Of a stretch of DNA of 27,639 nt, positions 1 through 9,500 are shown piece after piece. The stretch covers positions 1-27,639 of the forward strand of contig CAZRKA010000018.1 of NCBI GenBank assembly GCA_964600345.1, written 5' to 3'. Position 1 is the first letter of the stretch. Each line of letters opens with the position of its first letter. A model generated the notes under the pieces. That model ran no database searches. It saw only the letters and a list, made by a program, of their open reading frames with translations, and had not been told where the DNA came from. Made by a program: the position numbers and the translations under genes. Source of the DNA: JABMMZ01 sp964600345. Lineage in GTDB: Bacteria > Bacteroidota > Bacteroidia > NS11-12g > UBA955.

Positions 1-117
1 CCCGGTCTGCAGATCAGCACCATCAGCAGGGGAATATCCATAGGCAGCGAACTTGAATATACCGACGAAATTACGCTTGGGAGATCACTAACAGGTCGGG
101 TGCCCTACGTCATCTGA
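1..117 (+). CDS. 3' end of an unidentified gene (partial)
   Basis: A reading frame open from the first base encodes 38 residues ending in GRSLTGRVPYVI and stops with TGA at 115-117. The 5' part lies outside the window. It faces the PKD-protein gene tail to tail, with one base between the two stop codons, which is compatible with the tight convergent packing seen elsewhere here. I do not recognise the family from this tail. A stop-free run of 38 codons is not rare by chance, so the call rests mainly on the fit with its neighbour. Confidence 0.45.
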   Translation, partial: PGLQISTISRGISIGSELEYTDEITLGRSLTGRVPYVI

Positions 118-118
118 T

Positions 119-1210
119 TTATTCTTTTAGGATTTTAAATATCCCCCGGCCTTCTTCTGTTTCTATGATGATGAAATACAATCCGCTGTTCAAACTACTT
201 ATTTTGATTTCATTTGTTCCGGCCTCCATTTCAGTTTTATAAACTTCGCGCATGTTGCAGTCAAGAACAAGAAGCCCGGCATTGCAGTCAAATTCAATGT
301 TGAAATAATTACTGAACGGCGAAGGATAAATCTTAAGCCCGGCAAAAGTGTGCTGATTGATACCGCTTTGTTCAGGGCAGCTTATTTTCACCCATCTGCA
401 AAATGTATCCCTGCATTGTGCACTGTCTTCTGCAACCGCACAAACTCTGAAAAGACCGGTATCTGCAAAATGCCATAGTTGTGATTTGTTGCTCACCAAA
501 CTTCCGCCGTCGCCAAAATCCCAGTTCACTTTCAGCAAACCTTTGTTGGAATGAAGGGTGAGCATCCTGGTATAACAGTCGCCCTGACTTAAAGTATCAA
601 TGCCCTGTATCTCGAGATTACACGGTATAATTTCATCGCAATAGATAACGACTCTAAGATCCGCTGTATCCGAACAGGCAATCGAATCCTCTATGATTAG
701 TCTGACATTGTATGTACCGTTTTGCTTATAGGTATGTATTTCGTATTTATTATCCGAACTGTCGCCGTCGCCAAAATCCCATCTTATTTTCCTGGCATTG
801 CTGCTGGTTATGGTAATAAACTCCATTTCATTGCATGAATAACTTAATGTATCGACCGAATAAATGCCAATCTCACTAAGATCACAGGGATTGCTGCAAC
901 TGACAATGACGCTTATGCAAAGAGAATCTGCGCAACCATTGGCATCCTGTATCCTGCCACATACCTGATAAGTTCCGTTGGATGTATAAAAATTCTTCGG
1001 TTTGATGCAGGTGCATGAATTCCCGTCGCCGTAAGTCCAGCTATATGATGTGGCAGTACCTCCCGAAACATTGTACTTAAAATACAAATGACTGCAATTG
1101 CTTAAAATTGTGTCAAGATAAACACTGTCAAGCGACAGGGTACAGGGTGTTTGTGCTGCCGCAGAACCTGCAAACGCAAGAAAAAACAAGATCAGGTAGA
1201 TTTTTTTCAT
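119..1210 (-). CDS. Secreted PKD-repeat protein with T9SS sorting domain
   Basis: A 363-residue protein exported by Sec and then probably by the type IX system to the cell surface or medium. Residues 1-20 are a signal peptide ending AAAQ. Three PKD-like beta-sandwich repeats follow, at about 21-105, 106-191 and 197-278, each with the hallmark W-x-[FY]-G-D-G (58-63, 144-149, 230-235). Each repeat ends in a cysteine-bearing strand (VIVSC, VVIYC, VKISC), and cysteines are frequent throughout, so disulfides are likely. Residues about 290-363 form a type A T9SS C-terminal domain (LKIYPSPF at its start, then SGLYFI and a basic end). No catalytic domain is visible; adhesion or ligand binding is inferred. 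An ATG start is used, with a TATTTTTG element 13 bases upstream. Confidence 0.85.
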   Translation of the reverse strand: MKKIYLILFFLAFAGSAAAQTPCTLSLDSVYLDTILSNCSHLYFKYNVSGGTATSYSWTYGDGNSCTCIKPKNFYTSNGTYQVCGRIQDANGCADSLCISVIVSCSNPCDLSEIGIYSVDTLSYSCNEMEFITITSSNARKIRWDFGDGDSSDNKYEIHTYKQNGTYNVRLIIEDSIACSDTADLRVVIYCDEIIPCNLEIQGIDTLSQGDCYTRMLTLHSNKGLLKVNWDFGDGGSLVSNKSQLWHFADTGLFRVCAVAEDSAQCRDTFCRWVKISCPEQSGINQHTFAGLKIYPSPFSNYFNIEFDCNAGLLVLDCNMREVYKTEMEAGTNEIKISSLNSGLYFIIIETEEGRGIFKILKE

Positions 1211-1223
1211 AATTCCTAGACAA

Positions 1224-1231
1224 CAAAAATA
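1224..1231 (-). promoter_or_regulatory. -7 promoter element (TATTTTTG) of the PKD-protein gene
   Basis: Exact match on the minus strand to the Bacteroidota primary-sigma -7 consensus TAnnTTTG, 13 bases before the ATG at 1210. The predicted leader is only several nucleotides. No TTTG -33 element is visible at the usual spacing. Confidence 0.5.
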
Positions 1232-1297
1232 ATGAAATTGTTGCTTTATTAATTTACTGTTATATGCTACAGATGAACAATTTCCGGAAACAAATTG

Positions 1298-2398
1298 TCA
1301 GTATGATTTTACTTCAATCTTAGTTTTACCGTCTTTGATGTAAAAAATAATCAAGCGACGTTCGTTAAGCATAAAATACCTGTCGATTGTTTCCGTTCTT
1401 ATCCATCTTGGAGAATAGGTGCCTGTGCCTGATTCACACCTGTATAATTCTACAAAACCCGGCAATAAACTGCTGCTGAGCATAAAAATTGAATCATTCT
1501 GTGTACAGGTAGCCAGTATGACTGAACTGTCTCTCCTTATCTGACGCTCAAACAGCAGATGGGTACCGTCTCCCAGACCCGGGACTCTGTACGATTTCAT
1601 ATCATTACCAAGTCCGCCCGGATCAAGCAATTTAGATTTGCCGTTTATAAAAATTACCGGTTTGGGAAACTGGAAATAGAATCGATAAGCCGATCCGTAA
1701 ACTGAAAAAAGCACGGGATCGAGTATCAGATTCTCCGGGAATTTAACCTGATTGTAATGACTGATCTGCACATTTTTTTTGATTATTGTCACTCTGCTTA
1801 CCTCATGCACACTGTCGTTGAGGTAAAATTTCCCTATAAGCATCTTACCGCTGTCAATATCCGGCAGTATCAAATGCTTGGAATCTGTTATTTCAAGAGG
1901 AAAATAAGGTGGAATTGAAAAGGCCTGAGCCCGTGTAAATTTAAACAGATAATAATTGCTTATTTTCAGATTTTCATCAAGAATGAGGATAGCATAGCGT
2001 ATTGCAGACTTCATTGATTTTCCGGCATAATACCTGATTCCGGCATAAATTTTATTCTTATAAAAAGTAAGGTTTACAAAACTGAAATCCTGAACAGAAC
2101 TTTTTAACTGGTCTTTATCCTGATCATGACTAAATCCATGCAATCTGACGGCTTTGCGATAAAGCGGCATAGTAATACCTGTATCTTTACACAGTTCACG
2201 CTCTGCAACTATTGTATCAGCGCTTACAGACTTCAGACATATTTTTTTCTGATGCGCATAAACCAGCCTGTCACCGGAAACATGAAGTCCTAAAATTAAA
2301 TCTGCTTTTATATCCGTCAGACAGTTTGTTAATAGAAAAATTAAAAAATATCTGTTTTTCAAATAATACCAAACGCCGGAAGTTTTATATTTTTTCAA
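1298..2398 (-). CDS. Unrecognised exported protein downstream of maf
   Basis: A 366-residue protein of a family I do not recognise. A hydrophobic N-terminal stretch (FLIFLLTNCLTDIKA) looks like a signal peptide or anchor; the cysteine in it does not sit in a convincing lipobox. The remainder is rich in short beta-strand-like segments separated by turns (for example NKIYAGIRYYAG, KHLILPDIDSGK, DRYFMLNERRLI), which could be a beta-propeller; that is inference only. The start is TTG at 2398, sharing a TTGA overlap with the stop of maf; a second in-frame TTG at codon 13 would give a neater signal peptide. The overlap implies translational coupling with maf and the UbiA gene. No T9SS tail or catalytic motif is visible. 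Confidence 0.7.
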   Translation of the reverse strand: MKKYKTSGVWYYLKNRYFLIFLLTNCLTDIKADLILGLHVSGDRLVYAHQKKICLKSVSADTIVAERELCKDTGITMPLYRKAVRLHGFSHDQDKDQLKSSVQDFSFVNLTFYKNKIYAGIRYYAGKSMKSAIRYAILILDENLKISNYYLFKFTRAQAFSIPPYFPLEITDSKHLILPDIDSGKMLIGKFYLNDSVHEVSRVTIIKKNVQISHYNQVKFPENLILDPVLFSVYGSAYRFYFQFPKPVIFINGKSKLLDPGGLGNDMKSYRVPGLGDGTHLLFERQIRRDSSVILATCTQNDSIFMLSSSLLPGFVELYRCESGTGTYSPRWIRTETIDRYFMLNERRLIIFYIKDGKTKIEVKSY

Positions 2399-2970
2399 AA
2401 TACTGAAATTTCTTTAATGAATCTGGAAACAGGAAATCCCATGACATTGTAATAGCAACCACTTATTCTGCTGATTCCTGTATAACCGATAAATTCCTGA
2501 ATGCCGTAAGCTCCGGCTTTGTCGAGCGGCTTGTATTCTGCCAGGTAATGATCTATCATCGAATCGCTGAGCTCATTGAAATACACATTGGTAGATTCGG
2601 AAAACAATATTTTTTTTTCTGAACTTCTTACGCAGACACCGGTATAAACCGTATGCATATTTCCTGATAATTTTTGCAGCATCAGTCGGGCTTCTTCAAT
2701 ATTCAATGGCTTATTCAATACCTCATCTTTCAGCCAGACAATGGTATCGGCAGTAACCAGCAAAGCATTGCCGGGAATGGCTGCTTTATAAGCCAGGTTT
2801 TTTTTTTCGGCAAGGTATTCAGGTATCTTTTCAGCTTTGAGATGCGGGTGAAAATCTTCCTCAACATCAATATTTACCAACTCCAGTTCAAAACCACTGT
2901 CTGCAAGTAACTGTCTGCGTCTTGGACTCTGAGATGCCAGCAGGATTTTATGCGGGAAAAATACCTTCAT
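2395..2970 (-). CDS. maf: Maf-family nucleoside triphosphate pyrophosphatase
   Basis: Maf/YhdE-type enzyme that hydrolyses non-canonical or selected nucleoside triphosphates to monophosphate and pyrophosphate in the cytosol. From the ATG at 2970 the protein has 191 residues, the usual length. The phosphate-binding motif ASQSPRR is at 12-18, and TADTIV at 73-78 contains the conserved Asp75. The later DKAGAYGIQ and the C-terminal MGFPVSRF are also family hallmarks. A TTG three codons upstream (2979) would extend it and overlap the UbiA gene; I prefer ATG because it lies just after that gene's stop. It sits between the UbiA gene and the unknown exported protein. The gene contains poly-A tracts of 10 and 9 bases on its coding strand (2798-2807, 2610-2618). 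Confidence 0.93.
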   Translation of the reverse strand: MKVFFPHKILLASQSPRRRQLLADSGFELELVNIDVEEDFHPHLKAEKIPEYLAEKKNLAYKAAIPGNALLVTADTIVWLKDEVLNKPLNIEEARLMLQKLSGNMHTVYTGVCVRSSEKKILFSESTNVYFNELSDSMIDHYLAEYKPLDKAGAYGIQEFIGYTGISRISGCYYNVMGFPVSRFIKEISVF

Positions 2971-2971
2971 A

Positions 2972-3820
2972 TTATGCAAAAATCAGGTTAATAACACCGG
3001 CCAGCATAATAAATTTCAGCAATTTGCTCGAAGAGCCGTAGTCATCCCTGTTTCTGGTCCGGGCTAAATGATTTATAAAGTACAGCAGTGAAAAGGTAAT
3101 CAATCCCATAATAATTGAAGCTGCGTACATATCAAGTCCCCAGCTCAGAAAACTGTATAAACCGCAAAGAATTATTTCGATTCCTGTTATCACATAAATC
3201 ATGATCTTGGCTCCTTTCACTCCGGCAACAATTGGATAGGTTCTTATGCCGGCTGCCTGATCCCCTTCCATGTCCTGCATATCTTTAACCAGTTCGCGGA
3301 TAAGACTTATCAGAAATGAAAATACGATATACCCTGTAAAATTCATTATCCCGGCATTTGTTTCGAATCCTATTAGCAACACGCAACAGGCTATAACAGC
3401 TGCGCTGCACATGGCGACTATCATATTGCCGATTAAAGGAATACTTTTCAGTTGCATTGAATAGAGGTATAACAATGCAATGATACACACATTGAAAACG
3501 GCATATTGCATGCTGAACCAATAGGAAATCAACAATGATATTACATTGAGTATGATATACAGAATCACTGCATTTTTTTTGCTCATACTAACACCCACTA
3601 TACAATCATCCGGTTTATTGATTTTATCGGTATTGATATCAAATATATCATTGATAACATATCCGGCAGCCGCAGTAAGTATAGCGGGAATTATCAGTAA
3701 AACCGACTTCAAAACATAATCTGCGGTTTGTTCATCTCTGTATTTAATCAGTATAACCAGCATGGTAATGGCTATGATTATCAGATTAAGCGGCCGAACT
3801 ATATGAACAGGATTTTTCAC
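2972..3820 (-). CDS. UbiA-family prenyltransferase, probably (di)geranylgeranylglyceryl phosphate synthase-like
   Basis: A 282-residue polytopic membrane enzyme that joins a prenyl diphosphate to an acceptor. The two Mg-diphosphate motifs of the UbiA superfamily are present: NDIFDINTD at 57-65 (NDxxDxxxD) and DMQDMEGD at 180-187 (DxxDxxxD). About eight hydrophobic segments are visible. In Bacteroidota, UbiA proteins next to maf are usually placed in the geranylgeranylglycerol-phosphate geranylgeranyltransferase group, and this genome also has a GGGP synthase (10143-10898), which would supply the acceptor. A quinone or haem role cannot be excluded from sequence alone. The start is GTG at 3820. 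It is the first gene of the run UbiA-maf-unknown; a near-consensus -7 element (TATATTTC) lies 14 bases upstream. Confidence 0.85.
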   Translation of the reverse strand: MKNPVHIVRPLNLIIIAITMLVILIKYRDEQTADYVLKSVLLIIPAILTAAAGYVINDIFDINTDKINKPDDCIVGVSMSKKNAVILYIILNVISLLISYWFSMQYAVFNVCIIALLYLYSMQLKSIPLIGNMIVAMCSAAVIACCVLLIGFETNAGIMNFTGYIVFSFLISLIRELVKDMQDMEGDQAAGIRTYPIVAGVKGAKIMIYVITGIEIILCGLYSFLSWGLDMYAASIIMGLITFSLLYFINHLARTRNRDDYGSSSKLLKFIMLAGVINLIFA

Positions 3821-3849
3821 ACTGTCAATATTCAGAAATATATTTTAAA

Positions 3850-4485
3850 TTGCCAATAAATTGTTCGCCACAGGTGTTTAAAAGTCAGTATGCCATACCC
3901 CTTCTTTTTCTAGTGTTAATGCCGCTTTCGTTTATCGCAGGATTTTTGTATCCGGAAATTAAACAAATGCTGGCACTATATCCCAGAAACCCCGCTTATC
4001 TTAGTGGAATAGTAGGAACAATTTTTGTTCACAAGGACCTGGAACATTTCAGCTCCAATTGCCTCCCCTTGTTTGTCTGTTTGTTTGGAATTTATTTCTT
4101 CTATCGCGATCTGGCAAACAAGGTATTAAGCATTTCGATATTACTAACAGGCCTGTTAATCTGGTTATTTGCAAGACCGGCTTTCCATATCGGTGCCAGC
4201 GGATTGGTATACTCACTCGTATTATTTGTTCTGGTTAGCGGAATAATTCGCAGAAACAAAAAACTAAGGGTATTTGCTCTTATGGTTCTGGTGTTTCAAA
4301 GCGGATTGTTGTGGGGAATTTTTCCAATGGACGATGAAGTCAGTTGGGAAAGTCATCTTTTTGGCGCCCTAAGCGGTAGTTTAATGGCATTTTTATTCAG
4401 ACATCAGGGACCACTTCCCGACAGGCAAACCGAATGGAATGAAGACGATATTCAGGAGGATGAAGACGAATACGCCGGAATTTAA
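3850..4485 (+). CDS. Rhomboid-family intramembrane serine protease
   Basis: A 211-residue membrane protein with about six transmembrane segments. The rhomboid signature is complete: HFSSN at 66-70 in the helix supplying the oxyanion region, GASG at 115-118 with nucleophile Ser117, and the general base His169 in SWESHLFGA followed by a small-residue helix. It would cleave transmembrane substrates within the inner membrane; the substrate is unknown. The C-terminal 20 residues are strongly acidic (Glu/Asp-rich) and cytosolic by inference. No ATG is available at the 5' end: TTG at 3850 is the longest start, and GTG at 3874 (before FKSQYAIP) is an alternative that keeps all motifs. It is divergent from the UbiA gene (29 bases) and convergent with the hydrolase gene (11 bases). 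Confidence 0.88.
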   Translation: MPINCSPQVFKSQYAIPLLFLVLMPLSFIAGFLYPEIKQMLALYPRNPAYLSGIVGTIFVHKDLEHFSSNCLPLFVCLFGIYFFYRDLANKVLSISILLTGLLIWLFARPAFHIGASGLVYSLVLFVLVSGIIRRNKKLRVFALMVLVFQSGLLWGIFPMDDEVSWESHLFGALSGSLMAFLFRHQGPLPDRQTEWNEDDIQEDEDEYAGI

Positions 4486-4496
4486 TTCTTGCTCAA

Positions 4497-6416
4497 TTAT
4501 CTAATTACAATAAACTGACGGTAAGTAAACATCCCGGAATTTTCCAGCCTGAAGATATAAATCCCGGCCGGCAAATCGGAAATTTCAATTTCGGAAGGCA
4601 TTATATCAAAGAAGATATTCCTGTATACTCTGCCTTGCAAATCAGAAATTTGAATACCGGCAGAATTTAAATTGTCTATATTTGAATGAATAGCTATTCT
4701 ATCGACAGCCGGATTCGGATACAATGACAAGTCTGATTTTGTGGAATTTATATCGTTAACGGAGCTTGTATAGTTAAGCAATGGCAATTCAATATATGAT
4801 GCATTGCCGGCATGAAGAAATACGGTGTTAATTGCCTGCTGAGGATTATTGAGCGAATCGGTGCTGTTGCCGGGATACATGTCTCCGCCGTTGTTCTGAT
4901 TGCGGTTAAAACGGGGGTAATTTGAAGAAGATATAATGATGCGGATACTGTGTCCACTGAGGAAAGTGATTGCAGTAGCCGGCATGGTGATAACACAATC
5001 GTAAATCTGTCCCGGCACCATCATCGCAGTTTCTGCAGCCGTGAATCCGTTTCTGAAACGCATACGCATAACACCGTCGTTTACCAGCATAGATTTGCCG
5101 TCGGGATAAACATCGCATATCCGGATGTCGAAATCTGTATCAAGTTTATCGGAACTTACTTTCAGGTAAATTTTGATATTGCCCTTTAAAACTACATTTT
5201 GTGTAAATGCCCTTGAAGTAAAACTCAGATTGTCGCTTCTGCTTTCAATAGCATTGCTCTGATCGTAGGGCCCCTGATCAAGGTCCGATCTGAGAGTTGG
5301 ACCGCCAATCGTTGGCGATGGATCGGCAGGGTTGTAAGTATATGAAATACTGTCTCTTGCAGAGCCTGGCAGTGAATTGGTAAGACTCACAGTTCCGCGG
5401 TTCAGATAAAATTTTACAGCTGTTGTTCCTGAAGGAGGCCAGACTGCACTTTGTTGCCATACGTTCTCACCCATCTGGTAATAGATATAGTAATTATTGG
5501 AGTCCCAGCCATTACTGATATTGCGGAGATAAAAATCGAAGAACTGAAGAGACATACTGTCGTTTTTGTTTTCGGCATTCGGATAACTTAATTCTCCCTG
5601 AACAGCCGTTCCTACTCTTGCTGCCCCATTTCCACCATGCACCCAAGGTCCCATCAGAATCTTGTGTTTGTTTCTAACCGTAAAAAATGATCTTAGTCGC
5701 AGTTGTTCAAAATGGTCCAGCATCAGCTGGGTATTGTGGTCGTACCATCCCCCAACCATAAAACAGGGTACTTTTATGCTATCCGCATAATCGTTGGCAG
5801 ATTGAACAAAATTCCAGGCGTTATCCTTAAACGGATGAGCCAGTATAAATGTACCCAGACCGAATTCCAACTGATCCAGTTGTTCAACATATTCTGTTCT
5901 GAGAGCTCCATTCGGATAATATTCGTTGTAATCAAATTGGGGTGCAGCTACCGAAGGGCAGATGCATACCAGATGAGGCGGGTTTCTTTTCGCCGTTTGA
6001 AACTGTACTTTACCCAGTGCCGACGGACCCCAGGTTCCAACTTTGCCATTGCTCCATGACTGAGAAGCTATCCATTCGACAGTCGAATAACCATCGTCTG
6101 TTCGGTCGGGACTTCCGATATAAGCCGCCTTGAAGGATCCGTAAAAACCTCTCCAGTCTGTAATTACAAATATATATTTAGACGAATCGAGTTTTTGTCC
6201 AATACCAAGGGGCAGGCCTGCTATTCTCGAGATCTGCCTGTTATAGGGTGTCTGAATAAGTATGACCGGTCCATTGCTCATACCTGCAGGAATATAAATA
6301 TCAGCTGCTAGTTTGCGGTCATCAGACATCGGAATGGAATCTACGACAGGCACCAGAATGGCTCTGACATTAAGCGCAATAATTACAAAGGAGGATAAAA
6401 GTAATAGTTTTTTCAT
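4497..6416 (-). CDS. Secreted CocE/NonD (peptidase S15-like) hydrolase with T9SS sorting domain
   Basis: An alpha/beta hydrolase of the X-Pro dipeptidyl-peptidase/cocaine esterase type, 639 residues from the ATG at 6416. Residues 1-19 (MKKLLLLSSFVIIALNVRA) are a signal peptide. The nucleophile elbow GPSALG carries Ser132, with probable triad partners Asp226 (GGWYDHN) and His260 (GPWVHGG). The oxyanion-side TDWRGFYGS motif is present. A C-terminal jelly-roll domain (XPep_C-like, about 330-550) is followed by a type A T9SS sorting domain (LSLYPNPAVDRI to the end). It probably acts outside the cell on peptides or esters; the substrate cannot be told. Other in-frame starts are ATG at 6422 and TTG at 6437; the -7 element at 6425-6432 argues for 6416. 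The gene stands alone. Confidence 0.9.
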   Translation of the reverse strand: MKKLLLLSSFVIIALNVRAILVPVVDSIPMSDDRKLAADIYIPAGMSNGPVILIQTPYNRQISRIAGLPLGIGQKLDSSKYIFVITDWRGFYGSFKAAYIGSPDRTDDGYSTVEWIASQSWSNGKVGTWGPSALGKVQFQTAKRNPPHLVCICPSVAAPQFDYNEYYPNGALRTEYVEQLDQLEFGLGTFILAHPFKDNAWNFVQSANDYADSIKVPCFMVGGWYDHNTQLMLDHFEQLRLRSFFTVRNKHKILMGPWVHGGNGAARVGTAVQGELSYPNAENKNDSMSLQFFDFYLRNISNGWDSNNYYIYYQMGENVWQQSAVWPPSGTTAVKFYLNRGTVSLTNSLPGSARDSISYTYNPADPSPTIGGPTLRSDLDQGPYDQSNAIESRSDNLSFTSRAFTQNVVLKGNIKIYLKVSSDKLDTDFDIRICDVYPDGKSMLVNDGVMRMRFRNGFTAAETAMMVPGQIYDCVITMPATAITFLSGHSIRIIISSSNYPRFNRNQNNGGDMYPGNSTDSLNNPQQAINTVFLHAGNASYIELPLLNYTSSVNDINSTKSDLSLYPNPAVDRIAIHSNIDNLNSAGIQISDLQGRVYRNIFFDIMPSEIEISDLPAGIYIFRLENSGMFTYRQFIVIR

Positions 6417-6424
6417 AATCATTA

Positions 6425-6432
6425 CAAATTTA
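6425..6432 (-). promoter_or_regulatory. -7 promoter element (TAAATTTG) of the S15-like hydrolase gene
   Basis: Exact TAnnTTTG match on the minus strand. It ends 8 bases before the ATG at 6416 and 2 bases before the ATG at 6422, so transcription should begin at or very near the start codon. This decides the start in favour of 6416. No clear -33 element was seen. Confidence 0.5.
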
Positions 6433-6512
6433 AGCAAGTCGTATGAAAGTTAAACCTTGGCGGATCTTTGCAAACCGGTATTTCTTGCACAACAGGAATT
6501 AAAGTGTAAATA

Positions 6513-6542
6513 AAAAAGGAATACATTTCTGCATTCCTTTTT
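6513..6542 (-). terminator. Intrinsic terminator of nrdJ
   Basis: An inverted repeat with 10-base arms (AAAAAGGAAT at 6513-6522 and ATTCCTTTTT at 6533-6542) lies 22 bases past the nrdJ stop codon. On the minus strand the hairpin runs straight into a T-rich tract. It is nearly symmetrical, so it may also work on the plus strand. Confidence 0.75.
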
Positions 6543-6564
6543 CTGTTATATCATCAAAATTGCA

Positions 6565-9500
6565 TTAGCTACATCCGCTGGTTGTTCCACAGGTTAGGCA
6601 AGTATAACATGTGCCGGAGCGGACGGTGATATTTCCACAGCTTTTGCATGCAGGAGCATCACCCATACTTGGAGGTGTAATACCAGGTTTTTTTACTGCC
6701 TTTGGGGCCGAAATATTTGAATTTGATACACTGTTTTCAGTTACGAGACTAGGTTGTATTTCATTTTGTGCCAGGTTGTAATTGCTGTCAACAGGTGTGA
6801 TTTCATCTGTGATTTTTGGTTTGATATGCAATTGTTCCTGACGGTTGAGGTATTCGAAGCCCAGAAGTCTGAAGATATAATCAACAACTGAAGTTGAAGA
6901 TTTGATATTGGCATGTCCTTCTACCATTCCGCTTGGTTCGAAGCGGCTGAATGTAAATTTATCGTAATACTCTTCGAGTGGCACACCGTATTGCAGACCG
7001 ATAGAGACAGCGATTGCGAAACAGTTCATAAGGGAACGGAAACTTGCGCCTTCCTTGTGCATATCAACAAATATTTCTCCAAGCGTTCCATCTTCATATT
7101 CACCTGTTCTGACAAATACTGTATTTCCGTCAATCTTGGATTTTTGAGTAAACCCTTTGCGTTTGTTCGGAAGCACTTTTCTTGTGGCAATATTGGAGAG
7201 CTGTTGTTTAAACGCTGCATTGTTGCTGCTGTTGATTATCAGTCTGGCGGCCTCGAGCACTATTTCAGGTGTCAGATCCTCGACTCTGGTGGAAGCGCTA
7301 ACCCCTACTGCTTTCTCAACCATTTCTACAGTGTCGCTGACTGTTTCGGTATCATCTACTTTCTTGTCAGATTTATTAGAAAGCGGCTGAGACAATTTAC
7401 ATCCGTCTCTGTAAAGCGCATTGGCTTTAAGTCCGAGTTTCCAGCTCATTTCATAGCAGGATTTGATATCATCAACACTTGCTTCGTTTGGCAGATTGAT
7501 GGTTTTTGAAATTGCACCGGAAATGAAAGGTTGAGCGGCTGCCATCATGCGGATATGTGAGTGAGCGTGCAGGTATCTGCTGCCTTTGTTTCCGCACTTA
7601 TTGGCAGTGTCAAATACAGGATAATGCTCAGTTTTGAGGAAAGGTGCGCCTTCGATTGTCATTGTTCCGGTCACGTATTCGTTGGCGGCTTCTATTTCGC
7701 TGGCTTTAAAACCAAGTGCTTTAAGCAGGTTGAAATTTACATCATTGAACTGAGCCTCTGTAAATCCGAGTCTTTTCACGGTATCTTCACCAAGAGTAAA
7801 CACATTGAAAACAAACTCGATATCAAATGCTCTTTCAAGTTGCTTTTCAACAATATCGATATCTGCATCGCTGAAACCTTTTGCTTTCAGTGTTTCTGCA
7901 TTGATGAACGGAGCATCTTTGAGAGTAGCATAACCTTTGGCATAATTGATTATGGCTTCAGATTCTTCTTTAGAATATCCAAGAGTCTTAAGAGCTGCCG
8001 GTACCGCCTGATTGATAATTTTAAAGTACCCGCCACCGCTTAGTTTTTTGAATTTCACAAGTGCAAAGTCGGGTTCGATACCGGTTGTATCACAGTCCAT
8101 TACCAGGCCAATGGTACCTGTTGGGGCAATAACAGTAGACTGAGCATTTCTGTATCCGAATTTCTCACCGTAAGTAAGTGCTTTGTCCCATGCGTTGCAG
8201 GCGGCTCTCAGCAAATCTTCAGGGCAATACTGAGGATCTATTCCAACTGCAGGAACACTCAGGCTTTCGTATGCCAGAGGAGTGTTGTATGCGGCATATC
8301 TGTGATTGCGCATGACACGCATCATGTGTTTTTTGTTTTTCTCATACATTCTGAAAGGTCCTTTTGCTGCGGCCATTTCGGCGCTTGTTGCATAAGACTG
8401 ACCGGTAAGAATAGAGGTAAGAGCGCCGCAAATTGCAGTTGCTTTAGGGCTGTCGTAAGGAATACCTGACACCATCAGCAGTGCGCCGAGGTTGGCATAA
8501 CCAAGACCGAGTGTGCGGTAATCGTAACTCAGCTGAGCAACTTCCTTGCTTGGAAACTGAGCCATTAATACAGAAATTTCGAGTACCACAGTCCACAAAC
8601 GAATTGCGTATTCGTATGAAACGATATCAAATTCCAGTTTGTCTGCATCAAAGAATTTCATCAGGTTCAATGAAGCCAGATTACAGGCTGTGTTATCCAG
8701 GAACATGTATTCTGAGCATGGATTGGAGGCATTGATTCTGCCGCCTTCAGGACAAGTATGCCATTCGTTGATTGTATCGTCGTACTGTACACCGGGGTCT
8801 GCGCAGGCCCATGCTGCATCGCCTATGGCATCCCATACTTCAGAAGCAGGAATTGATTTTACAGCCTGACCATTGCTGCGGCCGATAAGATCCCAGTTGC
8901 CGTTCTGTTTCAGTGCTTCAAAAAATTTATTTGGAATACGAACCGAATTATTTGAATTCTGTCCTGATACTGTTGCATAAGCTTCGCCTTCATAATCGCT
9001 TGGGTAACCTGCAGCAATCAGGGCAGCAACTTTTTTCTCTTCATTCTTCTTCCAGTTGATGAAAGACATTATTTCAGGGTGATCGAGATCAAGACAAACC
9101 ATTTTGGCTGCCCTGCGGGTAGTTCCGCCTGATTTGATTGCACCGGCAGCTCTGTCGCCAATTTTAAGGAAAGACATCAGACCTGAAGAGGTTCCGCCAC
9201 CTGAAAGTTTTTCACCTCCACCGCGAATTTTAGAGAAGTTGGTACCAACGCCACTACCGTATTTGAAAATACGTGCTTCGCGAACCCAGAGATCCATAAT
9301 TCCACCTTCGTTTACCAGATCGTCGTCAACGGAAAGAATGAAACAAGCGTGAGGCTGCGGTCTTTCGTATGCAGACGTAGAACGCATCAGTTTTTCAGTT
9401 TCGGGATCAACGTAGTAGTGACCTTGTGGTTTACCTGTGATTCCATAAGCTGAATGCAGACCGGTATTGAACCATTGCGGTGAATTTGGAGCAGATTGCT

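Noticed and set aside
6913..8043. Long open frames on the plus strand across nrdJ (6913-7509, 7561-8043)
   Set aside because: They are antisense to a well-conserved enzyme, cysteine/phenylalanine-rich in a way typical of antisense frames, and have no recognisable domain.
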